A program made the translations under genes and the position numbers. The notes beneath the pieces are model-generated. The model was not told the origin of the DNA, did no database searches, and was given only the letters and a program-made list of their open reading frames with translations. From Thermovenabulum gondwanense (GTDB lineage Bacteria > Bacillota > Thermosediminibacteria > Thermosediminibacterales > Thermosediminibacteraceae), in contig NZ_LOHZ01000043.1 in the NCBI RefSeq assembly GCF_001601575.1, positions 1 to 64,000 on the forward strand: a stretch of 64,000 bases of DNA. The letters are read 5' to 3'. Position 1 is the stretch's first letter; every line of letters starts with the position of its first letter. This document shows positions 35,454-44,329 of the stretch, in pieces.

Positions 35454-35490
35454 TTGCCCGCCCCTTATGTAGAATAAAAAGGGCGGGCAA
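35454..35490. terminator. GC-rich inverted repeat after ileS
   Basis: Perfect 10-base arms TTGCCCGCCC and GGGCGGGCAA with a 17-base loop. There is no T-run on the + side, while the - strand runs into TTTTCAAGTTTT. It probably ends ileS transcription despite the weak tail. Confidence 0.55.
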
Positions 35491-35522
35491 AATACATACA
35501 TATCGAAAGGAGGCAGTATTAA

Positions 35523-36020
35523 ATGAAGGATGCTATTACTGTGATGAGAGAAAGAAGGAGTGTAAGAAGATTTCTTCAAAAACCCATTCCAAGGGAGGTC
35601 CTGGAAGAGATTATTGACTGCGGCAGACTTGCGCCAACAGCCAATAATTTTCAGCCCTGGGTATTTGTGGTGGTAACTCAGGAGGATACAAAGAATAAGA
35701 TTGCGGAACTTGCTACCTGGGGAAAATTTATTAAGGATGCCGCAGCCTGCGTAGCGGTGTTCTGTGAAAAGGACAACCCCTTCCATGTAGAGGATGGCTC
35801 GGCGGCTACAGAAAATATTATTCTGGCAGCAAAAGCCCATGATATTGATTCCTGCTGGGTGGCCGGTTATAAGAGGCCTTACAGCGAGGAAGTAAGAAAA
35901 CTCTTGAACGTTCCTGAAAAATACGAGCTTATATCCCTTGTGCCCCTCGGTTATTCCCAGGAACATCCGAACCCTGCCAAGAAGCCGTTGTCCGAAGTAT
36001 TAAAATGGGAAAGGTATTAG
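35523..36020 (+). CDS. Nitroreductase-family flavoprotein
   Basis: FMN-binding nitroreductase fold: RRSVRRFLQKPIPREVLEEI holds the FMN phosphate-binding arginines, followed by RLAPTANNFQPW and, late, LISLVPLGYSQEHP. At 165 residues it is a short member. Such enzymes reduce nitro groups, quinones or enones with NAD(P)H; the real substrate cannot be told. It stands alone between two terminators. ATG start behind AAAGGAGG. Confidence 0.88.
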   Translation: MKDAITVMRERRSVRRFLQKPIPREVLEEIIDCGRLAPTANNFQPWVFVVVTQEDTKNKIAELATWGKFIKDAAACVAVFCEKDNPFHVEDGSAATENIILAAKAHDIDSCWVAGYKRPYSEEVRKLLNVPEKYELISLVPLGYSQEHPNPAKKPLSEVLKWERY

Positions 36021-36027
36021 ATTAAAA

Positions 36028-36060
36028 GCCCGGAATTTTTCCGGGCGGTTTATATTTTTT
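36028..36060 (+). terminator. Terminator after the nitroreductase gene
   Basis: Perfect 8-base arms GCCCGGAA and TTCCGGGC with a T-rich loop and the tail GGTTTATATTTTTT. Confidence 0.75.
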
Positions 36061-36072
36061 GGGGGAGGAAGT

Positions 36073-36930
36073 ATGCTTTACGTTTTTGAAAATATAAGGC
36101 CGTTTAATTTAAAAGCCGTGCTGGATGGAGGGCAGGCTTTTCGGTGGAAAGAAGAAAACGGACGGTTTGTAGGAATTGTAAAAAACAGATTTTTAGCGGT
36201 TGATTACTCTGAAAACACTCTTTTGGTGGAAATAAACGATGGAAGCTCATCAAAGGAAGAAGATATAAGGTTTATAATGGATTATTTTGACCTTGACAGG
36301 GATTACCTTACCCTGGAGGAAGAATTGACAAAGGAGTATCCGGAGCTCAAAAAAGCCATAGAGGATGGAAGCGGAAATCGAATTCTCCACCAGGACCCCT
36401 GGGAAACTTTGATATCCTTTATAATTTCTGCCAATAACAGCATACCAAATATTAAGAGGGTAATTGAAAGGCTTTGTGAAAAATACGGTAGCCCTATCGA
36501 TTACAAGGGAAAAACTTACTACACCTTTCCCTCTCCCGATGCCTTGAGCAATTTGTCGGATGAGGAAATAAGCTGCACCCGGTGCGGATTTCGCGGAAAA
36601 TATATAATAAAAGCAGCTAAAATGGTGCAATCCGGAGAAGTGGACCTTCGAAAAATTGAAAAACTTGATACGAAAGATGCGGTAAAGGAGCTCATCAAAA
36701 TTCCCGGCGTTGGCGTAAAGGTTGCCGGTTGCATCCTGCTTTTTGCATATAGAAAATACGATTCCTTTCCTGTGGACGTATGGATAAAAAGGGCGGTAGA
36801 GGAAATTTATTTTGATGGTTGCCAAAAAAATATAAAAGAAATAATTGATTTTGCCCGTAAAAAATTCGGAGAAAGAGCAGGTTTTGTCCAGCAGTATTTA
36901 TTTTATTATTTTCGCGGAAAGAGCATATAA
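36073..36930 (+). CDS. 8-oxoguanine DNA glycosylase (OGG1 type)
   Basis: Removes oxidised guanine from DNA and nicks the backbone. The N-terminal OGG domain (GGQAFRWKEENGRFVGIV, about 1-105) precedes the HhH-GPD domain: QDPWETLISFIISANNSI, then the hairpin IPGVGVKVAGC with catalytic Lys216, and Asp235 in FPVDVWIKRA. Both catalytic residues match human OGG1 (Lys249, Asp268). Length 285. ATG start behind GGGGGAGG. Confidence 0.92.
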   Translation: MLYVFENIRPFNLKAVLDGGQAFRWKEENGRFVGIVKNRFLAVDYSENTLLVEINDGSSSKEEDIRFIMDYFDLDRDYLTLEEELTKEYPELKKAIEDGSGNRILHQDPWETLISFIISANNSIPNIKRVIERLCEKYGSPIDYKGKTYYTFPSPDALSNLSDEEISCTRCGFRGKYIIKAAKMVQSGEVDLRKIEKLDTKDAVKELIKIPGVGVKVAGCILLFAYRKYDSFPVDVWIKRAVEEIYFDGCQKNIKEIIDFARKKFGERAGFVQQYLFYYFRGKSI

Positions 36931-37039
36931 TCATTAATTTTTTTTATTAAAAAAATTTCTAAAAAATATTTATCCTTTTATGTTTTTTTGTTATAATATA
37001 TTTAGAAATTTATATAAATATCTAAGGAGGTTGTCCTGA

Positions 37040-37702
37040 ATGGAAAAAAAGGGTCTTAAGTTTAACACCGATACCCTTCTTTTGATACTTATTTTATCTT
37101 TGTATGTAATAGGTTTTTTACTTTACCCTTACCTGCCTGAGAAGGTGCCTTCCCACTGGAACATACGGGGAGAGGTTGACGGCTATACCGGGAAATTCAA
37201 TCACATTCTTTTTATGCCTACATTTACCCTGGGTTTGTTTTTGCTTTTGAAGGTTGTGCCCAAAATTGACCCGAGGGCGGAAAACTATAAAAAGTTCACC
37301 GGGGTTTATGAAGGGTTTAAGGTAGTATTTGTTCTTTTTATGTGGGGAATTTATATTATCACGCTTTTGGCAGGGCTCGGATATTCATTGCCTGTAGGGA
37401 AACTGGTAAGCATCGGTGTAGGAGTATTGTTTATATTTATAGGAAATTATTTCGGCAAGATAAAGCACAACTATACTTTTGGTATAAAAACGCCGTGGAC
37501 ATTAGCGAGCGAGGAGGTATGGAATAAAACTCACAGGGTTTCCGGTCCCCTTTGGGTAATTGCGGGGTTTTTGTGGATTGTGAGCATATTTGTAAGCGAA
37601 ACCATCGGTTTCATAGTGGGGATGGTTTCTATCTTTTCCGTTGCAATCTTCGGGTTTGTTTACTCGTATATAATTTACAAAAAACTTTATGGACAAAAAT
37701 AA
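37040..37702 (+). CDS. SdpI-like immunity-family membrane protein
   Basis: Six or more hydrophobic segments in 220 residues. The start has the DUF1648 pattern LPEKVPSHWNIRGEVDGY, and the second half the SdpI signature GNYFGKIKHNYTFGIKTPWTLASEEVWNKTH. In Bacillus subtilis SdpI confers immunity to the SdpC toxin and holds the ArsR-type repressor SdpR at the membrane. Here an ArsR gene overlaps its end, the same pair in reversed order, but no toxin gene is in the window. ATG start behind AAGGAGG. Confidence 0.88.
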   Translation: MEKKGLKFNTDTLLLILILSLYVIGFLLYPYLPEKVPSHWNIRGEVDGYTGKFNHILFMPTFTLGLFLLLKVVPKIDPRAENYKKFTGVYEGFKVVFVLFMWGIYIITLLAGLGYSLPVGKLVSIGVGVLFIFIGNYFGKIKHNYTFGIKTPWTLASEEVWNKTHRVSGPLWVIAGFLWIVSIFVSETIGFIVGMVSIFSVAIFGFVYSYIIYKKLYGQK

Positions 37703-38000
37703 CCTGAACGGGGAGGGAGAGGCTACGAATTTAAATATTATTTTTAAAGCACTTTCCGATCCGGTAAGAAGAAAGATTCTTGCCCTGCTCAAAGAAAGGG
37801 ATCTGACCGCCGGCGAAATAGCCTCCTTTTTTGATATTTCCTGGCCCAGCATTTCCCACCACCTGAATATATTAAAACAGGCGGGGATGGTGGTAGACGA
37901 AAGAAGGGGTCAGAACATTTACTATTCGATTAACACATCGGTATTTGAGGACCTTATCTCCTATGGAATGGAAATTCTGGGCAAAAAAAGCAAGGATTAA
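37689..38000 (+). CDS. ArsR-family transcriptional regulator (SdpR-like)
   Basis: A 103-residue winged helix: ALSDPVRRKILALLKERDLTAGEI, recognition helix SWPSISHHLNILKQAGMV, wing RRGQNIYYSI. The cysteine pair of metal-sensing ArsR proteins is absent, so it is not a classic metal sensor. The 14-base overlap with the SdpI-like gene suggests it represses this operon and is controlled by that protein, as SdpR is. Confidence 0.88.
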   Translation: MDKNNLNGEGEATNLNIIFKALSDPVRRKILALLKERDLTAGEIASFFDISWPSISHHLNILKQAGMVVDERRGQNIYYSINTSVFEDLISYGMEILGKKSKD

Positions 38001-38082
38001 TTTAAAAATACCCCGAAAACAAGGCAAAATTTTACGTATTTATTTAATGTAAAGAAAAAATAAAAAAATGAGGAGAGGTTAT

Positions 38083-38844
38083 ATGAAAAACAATTTGAAA
38101 TTTCTAAAACTCCTGTCCTTTGCTCTTATTATCCTCTTAGTGGCACCCGTTATATCATCATCTGCTCTTGGGGAGGAACCGGCTGCCGAATATTTTAACA
38201 TTGAAACCAGCGCAACCGGCACGGTAGAAGTCCCACCGGATATGGCAGAAATTTACATTACGGTTAGAAATGAATCCCTTTCCAGGGATACCGTCCAGAA
38301 GGACAACGCCTTGAGGGTTCAGGAATTGACAAGAGCTCTTTCAAAATTCAAGGTTGAGGTAAAAACAACGTATTTTTACAATTACCAGATACAGGAGGGA
38401 GAGCCTATTGTTCAGCCGATGCAGGAAGGAGCAAAGCCGGTAAAATACGTAATCAAGTATGTAGTGGAAAGCGGGCTTAAAGTCATAGCCAATGATGTTA
38501 AAGAAGTTGGTGACATCCTGGCGGTGGCTTCCAACACTCAGAATGCTTACGTGAACAGCGTTCAGTACGGAGTAAAAAACATATCGGTGTATAAAAAGCA
38601 GGCTATAAATGAAGCTATTAAACAGGCAAAGGAATCCATAGAGATAAGCGCTGACGGTTTGGGAGCAAAGCTAATAAGACCCGAACAGGTCAGGGTGGAT
38701 TTTGGAAGTCCTTATTACTATCCGGTGATGAAGGCTTACGATACGGCTCAGCGGGTCGAAGGTTATGTCCCTCAGCCTCAAAACCCGGAACCCGTTAAGG
38801 TTACGGCGACCGTCTACATGGTGTATAAGGCTGCATTGAAATAA
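38083..38844 (+). CDS. SIMPL-domain (DUF541) exported protein
   Basis: Signal peptide (KFLKLLSFALIILLVAPVI, cut near SSALG) followed by one SIMPL/DUF541 domain: ETSATGTVEVPPDMAEIYI at the start, a coiled middle with KQAINEAIKQAKESIEISADGLG, and VKVTATVYMVYKA at the end. Bacterial members form periplasmic or surface assemblies (for example BP26, which builds a channel-like ring), but function is mostly unknown. ATG 38083 is chosen behind GAGGAGAGG rather than ATG 38068. Confidence 0.82.
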   Translation: MKNNLKFLKLLSFALIILLVAPVISSSALGEEPAAEYFNIETSATGTVEVPPDMAEIYITVRNESLSRDTVQKDNALRVQELTRALSKFKVEVKTTYFYNYQIQEGEPIVQPMQEGAKPVKYVIKYVVESGLKVIANDVKEVGDILAVASNTQNAYVNSVQYGVKNISVYKKQAINEAIKQAKESIEISADGLGAKLIRPEQVRVDFGSPYYYPVMKAYDTAQRVEGYVPQPQNPEPVKVTATVYMVYKAALK

Positions 38845-38867
38845 ACGCGGATTTACCGCGTTTTTTT
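38844..38867 (+). terminator. Terminator after the SIMPL gene
   Basis: Arms AACGCGG and CCGCGTT with a 5-base loop, then seven T. Confidence 0.85.
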
Positions 38868-38884
38868 ATTTTCATATTTTTTAC

Positions 38885-38913
38885 TTGCCAAAATTCCACA
38901 TATAATTTATAAT
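38885..38913 (+). promoter_or_regulatory. Sigma-A promoter of the histidine operon
   Basis: TTGCCA and TATAAT at exactly 17 bases, about 65 bases before hisZ. I see no T-box or attenuator between promoter and first gene. Confidence 0.75.
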
Positions 38914-38977
38914 ATTATCAAATTAACTATTTAAAATATTAAAGTAATAAATTTACATAATGGCGGGGTCGCATAAA

Positions 38978-40123
38978 ATGGGTAAAAAATTCACGGATTA
39001 CTGCCCGCCGGGCAGTATTTTTTTAGAAAGGGTTAGGGAAAAAATCGGTAAACTTTACGGGAGTTTCGGTTACGAACCGGTTGAACCATCGGTTTTTTTA
39101 GATTACGAGGACCTGTATTTCAAGGATAAAAACAACTCCTTTAAAGTAGTTGATTACGACGGCAGGGTATTGACATTAAGGACGGAGTATACCCTGTCGG
39201 CAGCGGAGATGGCAGCAAGGATTAATGATGAAGGACGGGATTTTATAAAATTTTATTATTTTGGGAAGGTATTCCGGTATATTACCGAAAATGCCGGGGA
39301 TTACAGGGAATTTCACCAGATAGGGATTGAAAACATTATGGGAAAAGATGATCCGTTTGCGGACATAGAGGTAATAGCGCTGGCGGTAGAAACCCTTTTA
39401 GAGCTTGGTTTTAAAAATTTTACCGTGGATATGGGAGAGGTAAATTTTTTCAAGGGAATTACCTTCGATTACGGATTTGATGAGGAATCCTCTGAAATTC
39501 TGTGCAAGTTGATAGATAAGAAGGATTACATAGGCATTGAAAATTTTCTCGGAGACAAAAACATAAAAAATTCGGTTATAGACGACTTCAGAAAAATTAC
39601 CAGGCTTTACGGAAAAGGGGAAGTATTGAAAAAAGCAAAAGGATATGCCAAAAATGAAACCTCAAAAAAAAGCTTAGAGAGATTAAGTTTTATTTACGAA
39701 AAACTTAAATCTATGGGGTATGAAAAATATATATCTTTAGATTTAGGGATGCTCAAGCATATGGATTATTATACGGGTATCATCTTTACAGGATACATTG
39801 AGGGGCTGGGGTATCCCGTCCTCAGCGGAGGGAGATATGATTCGCTTTTTTTAAAATATAACCGGAACCTTTATGCGGTGGGTTTTGCAGCAGGGCTTGA
39901 AAGGATTCTGGAAAAAGCAGGGAGTTTCGGGGAAGGTTTTAAAGTATACATCGGTTATGACGAGGAAGGTTTTAAAAAAGCCTTTAACTTCACCAGATAT
40001 ATTAACGATAAAATTTATTTTCAAAGCTTTCCGGAAAAACCTGAAGATAGCATAAAAAGAGCAAAAAAACTGGGAGCCGAAAAAGTATATTATTTTAGAG
40101 GTGATGAAATATTTTTTCTATAG
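38978..40123 (+). CDS. hisZ: ATP phosphoribosyltransferase regulatory subunit
   Basis: A histidyl-tRNA synthetase paralogue without tRNA charging, required with the short HisG to start histidine synthesis and for feedback control. Class II motifs are seen: LRTEYTLSAAEMAAR, FYYFGKVFRYI, EFHQIGIENIMG and SGGRYDSL. It has 381 residues and no anticodon-binding domain. The start at ATG 38978 is chosen because GGCGGGG lies nine bases upstream; this site sits inside the sequence following an earlier ATG. First gene of the his operon. Confidence 0.88.
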   Translation: MGKKFTDYCPPGSIFLERVREKIGKLYGSFGYEPVEPSVFLDYEDLYFKDKNNSFKVVDYDGRVLTLRTEYTLSAAEMAARINDEGRDFIKFYYFGKVFRYITENAGDYREFHQIGIENIMGKDDPFADIEVIALAVETLLELGFKNFTVDMGEVNFFKGITFDYGFDEESSEILCKLIDKKDYIGIENFLGDKNIKNSVIDDFRKITRLYGKGEVLKKAKGYAKNETSKKSLERLSFIYEKLKSMGYEKYISLDLGMLKHMDYYTGIIFTGYIEGLGYPVLSGGRYDSLFLKYNRNLYAVGFAAGLERILEKAGSFGEGFKVYIGYDEEGFKKAFNFTRYINDKIYFQSFPEKPEDSIKRAKKLGAEKVYYFRGDEIFFL

Positions 40124-40134
40124 CGGGTGAGAAA

Positions 40135-40791
40135 ATGATTACAATTGCACTTCCTAAAGGGAGATTGGCACAAGAAACGGCGGATTTTTTTGAAAAGTGC
40201 GGTCTTTTGAACATAAAAATGGAGGAAGATTCGAGAAAGTTAATTTTTATAGATGAAGTAAATAATCTGAGGATAATCCTGGTAAAACCCTTTGATGTCC
40301 CCACCTATGTGGAATACGGAGCGGCGGATATGGGTGTGGTGGGGAAGGATGTTATTATGGAAAAAAATGTAAACATTTTTGAGATTCTGGACATGGGTAT
40401 TGGCCGCTGTTTTCTTGCATTAGCGGGTGTAAAGGGAAAGAAAGAGGATTTTATTAGGAAAAAGGATAAGGTTATTGCGACAAAATACCCGGAAGTAACA
40501 AGGGAGTATTTTGAAAAAATAAACCATCAAAGCCTGAAGGTGATAAGGCTTAACGGTTCTGTGGAACTTGCGCCTTTACTCGGGCTTGCGGATGGAATAG
40601 TTGATGTGGTGGAAACCGGGAGAACGTTAAAGGAAAACGGCTTAGAAGTGTATGAAAAATTGTTTGATATAAGTGCAAGGCTTATTATAAATCGGGCAAG
40701 TCTTAAAATGAAGAAGGATTTAATAAACGACATAGTAGAGAGAATAGAGAGGGGGCTGGAAATTGAAGGTGCTATTTGCCCAAAATCGTGA
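40135..40791 (+). CDS. hisG: ATP phosphoribosyltransferase, short form
   Basis: First step of histidine synthesis (ATP + PRPP to phosphoribosyl-ATP). MITIALPKGRLAQETADFF, YVEYGAADMGVVGKDVI and the PRPP site LADGIVDVVETGRTLKENGLEV are diagnostic. At 218 residues it lacks the C-terminal regulatory domain, agreeing with hisZ next door. Its end overlaps hisD by 29 bases. Confidence 0.96.
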   Translation: MITIALPKGRLAQETADFFEKCGLLNIKMEEDSRKLIFIDEVNNLRIILVKPFDVPTYVEYGAADMGVVGKDVIMEKNVNIFEILDMGIGRCFLALAGVKGKKEDFIRKKDKVIATKYPEVTREYFEKINHQSLKVIRLNGSVELAPLLGLADGIVDVVETGRTLKENGLEVYEKLFDISARLIINRASLKMKKDLINDIVERIERGLEIEGAICPKS

Positions 40792-42085
40792 ATTTGAAAA
40801 AGAACTTATCAATATCGTTAAAAAAAGGTCCCCGGGAGAATTGACCGGTGTAGAAAAAAGGGTGAGGGAAATTATAGAAAAAGTGAGAGAAAAAGGGGAT
40901 GAAGCTCTTATTGAGCTGACTATGGAATTGGATGGCGTTTTTTTAAATGCAGAAGAATTGGAAGTACGGGATGAGGAAATAGAAAAGGCCTATAGTTCGG
41001 TAGAAAAGGAGTTTTTGGAAGCTTTGAATAAAGCCTATGAAAATATCTTAGAGTTTCACGAAAAGCAAAAACAGGAATCCTGGTTTTATATGAAGGAAGG
41101 TAGCCTTTTGGGGCAGAGAATTTTGCCGCTGGAAAGCGTGGGCATTTACGTGCCGGGGGGGAAGGCGGCGTATCCTTCCACCGTATTGATGAACGCCATA
41201 CCAGCAAAAGTAGCTGGAGTGGAAAGAATTTACATGACCACACCTCCTAAGGGGAATAAAGAGATTAACCCTTATATCCTTGCGGCTGCTAAGATCTGCG
41301 GGATAAATAAGATTTTCAAAATCGGTGGCGCCCAGGCGATAGCGGCCTTATCTTACGGTACGGAAACAATACCGAAAGTCGATAAAATAGTGGGCCCCGG
41401 CAATATTTACGTTGCCTGCGCCAAAAAGCAGGTGTACGGTGAAGTGGATGTGGATTTAATAGCAGGACCCAGTGAAATTGTGGTGATTGCCGATGAAACG
41501 GCGGATGAAAGGTATGTAGCCTATGATTTGCTTTCCCAGGCGGAACACGACGAGAATGCCATGGCTATATTAATCACCGATTCGCAGCGGCTCGCCCAGG
41601 AGGTTTTGAGGTGTATTAACGATTGTATAGAGACAAAAGAAAAGGAAGATCCTTTAAACAACAATATTTCCACAGCTAAAAAATCCTTAGAGAATTACGG
41701 ATTAATCTTATTGACCCAGAATCTCATGGAAGCGGTGAAAATATCTAATTTAATTGCACCGGAACATTTAGAAATAATAGCGAAGAATGGCGATGAGCTT
41801 TTAAAAGAAGTTAAAAATGCCGGAACGGTCTTTCTGGGCGAATTTTCCCCCGAACCCATAGGGGATTATATTGCTGGGACAAATCATGTCCTGCCCACAA
41901 ATCAGACTTCCAGGTTTTTCTCTCCCCTCGGCGTATACGATTTTATGAAAAGGATCAACGTGGTGAAATACTCATTGGAAAGCCTTAGGTTGTATGCTGG
42001 TCATGCGGTTAAAATTGCGGAGCGGGAGGGACTATATCTACATGCAAATTCACTGAAAGTGAGGATAAACGATGTTCAGGGATAA
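40763..42085 (+). CDS. hisD: Histidinol dehydrogenase
   Basis: Last two oxidation steps from histidinol to histidine with NAD+ and Zn2+. SVGIYVPGGKAAYPSTVLMNAIPA, VDLIAGPSEIVVIADE, QAEHDENA and SPEPIGDYIAGTNHVLPT are family markers. Length 440 is usual. The start is TTG inside hisG, after GAGGGGG. Confidence 0.96.
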   Translation: MKVLFAQNREFEKELINIVKKRSPGELTGVEKRVREIIEKVREKGDEALIELTMELDGVFLNAEELEVRDEEIEKAYSSVEKEFLEALNKAYENILEFHEKQKQESWFYMKEGSLLGQRILPLESVGIYVPGGKAAYPSTVLMNAIPAKVAGVERIYMTTPPKGNKEINPYILAAAKICGINKIFKIGGAQAIAALSYGTETIPKVDKIVGPGNIYVACAKKQVYGEVDVDLIAGPSEIVVIADETADERYVAYDLLSQAEHDENAMAILITDSQRLAQEVLRCINDCIETKEKEDPLNNNISTAKKSLENYGLILLTQNLMEAVKISNLIAPEHLEIIAKNGDELLKEVKNAGTVFLGEFSPEPIGDYIAGTNHVLPTNQTSRFFSPLGVYDFMKRINVVKYSLESLRLYAGHAVKIAEREGLYLHANSLKVRINDVQG

Positions 42086-43145
42086 ATTGAAAAACTACAA
42101 GAATTACGAAGTCAAAGAGGAAAATTATAAAATAAAACTTGATGCCAATGAAAATTTAAATCCCATGGATGAGGGATTAAAAAAGAAAATATTAAATACC
42201 TTAGCGGAAAACGTAGATAGAATCTGCTTTTATCCGGAAAATAATTCGGATACTTTGAGGGAGGAGCTGGCTAAATTTTACGGATTAAATAAGGAGAACT
42301 TCATAGTCGGAAACGGTTCCGACCAGCTCATTCAGATAATAATGCAGGCGGTATGCGAAAAAAACGATGCGATTTTGGTTTTAAATCCATCCTTTGTAAT
42401 GTACAGGATTACTGCCGGTATCCTCGATATTGAAGTAAAACAGGTTCCTTTTAATTTGGAGTGGAAGGTGGATGTAAAGGATATTATTAATATAGCTCAA
42501 GAGGATGATAGAATAAAAGCAGTATTTTTAGATACCCCTAACAATCCCACCGGGATTCTTTTGAACAAAGAGGATATATCCCGCGCAGCTGAAACCCTTA
42601 AGAACAAGATACTGGTGGTGGATGCGGCATATGCGGAGTTTTGCCCCTGTGATTATGTTGATTTGGTGGGAAGGCATGAAAACGTAATTGTTTTAAAGAC
42701 TTTTTCAAAAATAGGTTTTGCGGGAATACGATGCGGTTATGCGGTTTCATCAAAACATATAATAGATAATCTTCATAAAGTAAAACCCCCTTACAATGTG
42801 AGCTTTTATACCCAGATGATAGCGGCGGAGGTTTTGAAAAACTTTGATCTGGTGAAGCCAAATATTCAAAAGACTGTAGAGGATAGGGAAAAATTGAAGG
42901 GGGATTTTAGAGCATTGGGCTTTAATGTGCTCGACGGCTACGGAAATTTCCTCTCAATTGTGGGTGAGGGATTGGATGATATTCAGATTTTCTTAAGGTC
43001 TAAGGGTATTGCTGTAAGGTATTTTACGCTTGACAAGGGAACCGGGCTTTTGCGCATAACGGTGGGCACTAAGGAGCAAAATGAAGAGCTTTTAAAAGCT
43101 TTGAAGGAATGGAGAGGGCTGAAGGATGAAGGACAGGATGGTTAA
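42072..43145 (+). CDS. hisC: Histidinol-phosphate aminotransferase
   Basis: PLP enzyme converting imidazole-acetol phosphate and glutamate to histidinol phosphate. NENLNPMD at the start, FLDTPNNPTGILL for cofactor and substrate, and Schiff-base Lys in LKTFSKIGFAGIRCGYAV. Length 357. ATG start within the last codons of hisD. Confidence 0.95.
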   Translation: MFRDKLKNYKNYEVKEENYKIKLDANENLNPMDEGLKKKILNTLAENVDRICFYPENNSDTLREELAKFYGLNKENFIVGNGSDQLIQIIMQAVCEKNDAILVLNPSFVMYRITAGILDIEVKQVPFNLEWKVDVKDIINIAQEDDRIKAVFLDTPNNPTGILLNKEDISRAAETLKNKILVVDAAYAEFCPCDYVDLVGRHENVIVLKTFSKIGFAGIRCGYAVSSKHIIDNLHKVKPPYNVSFYTQMIAAEVLKNFDLVKPNIQKTVEDREKLKGDFRALGFNVLDGYGNFLSIVGEGLDDIQIFLRSKGIAVRYFTLDKGTGLLRITVGTKEQNEELLKALKEWRGLKDEGQDG

Positions 43146-43713
43146 ATTAATAAGGAAGACCGGTGAAACGGATATAAAGGTTTTCCTTAACCTGGATGGG
43201 AAGGGGTTTTGCAAAGCCGGTACGGGCATAGGATTTTTCGACCACATGCTCACCCAGTTTGCCCTGCACGGAAAATTGGATTTAGTCGTCAGGGCAAAAG
43301 GAGATTTAAAGGTAGATGACCATCATACGGTGGAAGACGCGGGCATTACCTTAGGGAAAGCGGTCTTAAAAGCCCTGAAGGACAAAAAGGGGATAAATAG
43401 GTACGGTTTTGCTTTGGTACCCATGGATGATGCCCTGGTTTTATTTTCTATGGATATTTCTGGGAGGCCTTATTTAAATTTTGACGTGAAGTTTAAAAGA
43501 GAAAAAATAGGTGATATGAGCTTGGAGACCGTATCGGAATTTTTCAGGGCGTTTTCGACAAATGCTAAGGTAACATTACATGTGGCAAAGCTTTACGGCA
43601 ATAATGAGCACCATGTGGTAGAAGCGATTTTCAAAGCCTTCGGCAGGGCTCTGAGGGAGGCTGTTAAAAGGGAAGATAACGGCATTATCCCCTCGACAAA
43701 GGGGGTATTGTAG
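43126..43713 (+). CDS. hisB: Imidazoleglycerol-phosphate dehydratase
   Basis: Dehydrates imidazole glycerol phosphate at a di-Mn2+ site. The metal-binding HHxxE stretches DDHHTVEDAGITLG and NNEHHVVEAIFKAFGRALR are both present. Length 195: only the dehydratase, without a fused phosphatase. Overlaps hisC by 20 bases. A histidinol-phosphatase gene is not among the his genes here and must be elsewhere. Confidence 0.96.
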   Translation: MKDRMVKLIRKTGETDIKVFLNLDGKGFCKAGTGIGFFDHMLTQFALHGKLDLVVRAKGDLKVDDHHTVEDAGITLGKAVLKALKDKKGINRYGFALVPMDDALVLFSMDISGRPYLNFDVKFKREKIGDMSLETVSEFFRAFSTNAKVTLHVAKLYGNNEHHVVEAIFKAFGRALREAVKREDNGIIPSTKGVL

Positions 43714-43714
43714 G

Positions 43715-44329
43715 GTGAAAAAGGTTGTAACCTTAGTAGACTATGGCATGGGAAACCTCGGCAGTGTTAAAAAGGCTTTCGAGTATTTGGGCTTTGAAGT
43801 AAAGTTAGCCTCGAAAGGTTTTGAGCTTGAAAGGGCTGACTGCATGGTGCTTCCCGGGGTCGGTGCTTTTAAGGAGGCAATGGAAAGGTTGAAAAGCGGG
43901 GGAATAAAAGAAGAAATAAGGAAAAAGGTGTTGCGGGACAAAATACCTTTTTTAGGGATTTGCCTTGGGATGCAGCTGCTTTTTGAATTCAGTTACGAGG
44001 GGGAATCGGAAGGATTAAGCATTTTTGAAGGAAAGGTGAAGCTTTTTCCTAAAAAGGAAGGCGTAAAAATCCCCCACATGGGCTGGAATAAGATAAATGT
44101 CGTAAAGGATTCTCTTCTTTTAAAAGGATTGGATGGGCAGTATTTTTATTTTGTACATTCCTATTATGTGGATACTACTGATTTAGATTTAGTCTCTTCT
44201 TTGTGCATCCACGGCCTGGAGTTTACTGCAAGCGTTGAAAGAGAAAATATTTTTGCAACCCAGTTTCACCCGGAAAAAAGCGGGGAAGCTGGACTTTACT
44301 TATTGGAAAATTTCGGGAGGTTATTATGA
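43715..44329 (+). CDS. hisH: Imidazole glycerol phosphate synthase, glutaminase subunit
   Basis: Supplies ammonia from glutamine to HisF. Class I glutaminase: nucleophile Cys in FLGICLGMQLLF, and the His-x-Glu pair in ATQFHPEKSG. Length 204. The start is GTG one base after the hisB stop; the end overlaps hisA by four bases. Confidence 0.96.
   Translation: MKKVVTLVDYGMGNLGSVKKAFEYLGFEVKLASKGFELERADCMVLPGVGAFKEAMERLKSGGIKEEIRKKVLRDKIPFLGICLGMQLLFEFSYEGESEGLSIFEGKVKLFPKKEGVKIPHMGWNKINVVKDSLLLKGLDGQYFYFVHSYYVDTTDLDLVSSLCIHGLEFTASVERENIFATQFHPEKSGEAGLYLLENFGRLL

Noticed and set aside
35406-35966. A 186-codon reading frame opposite the nitroreductase gene
   Set aside because: It lies antisense to a well-supported nitroreductase, has no recognisable motif and spans the ileS hairpin.
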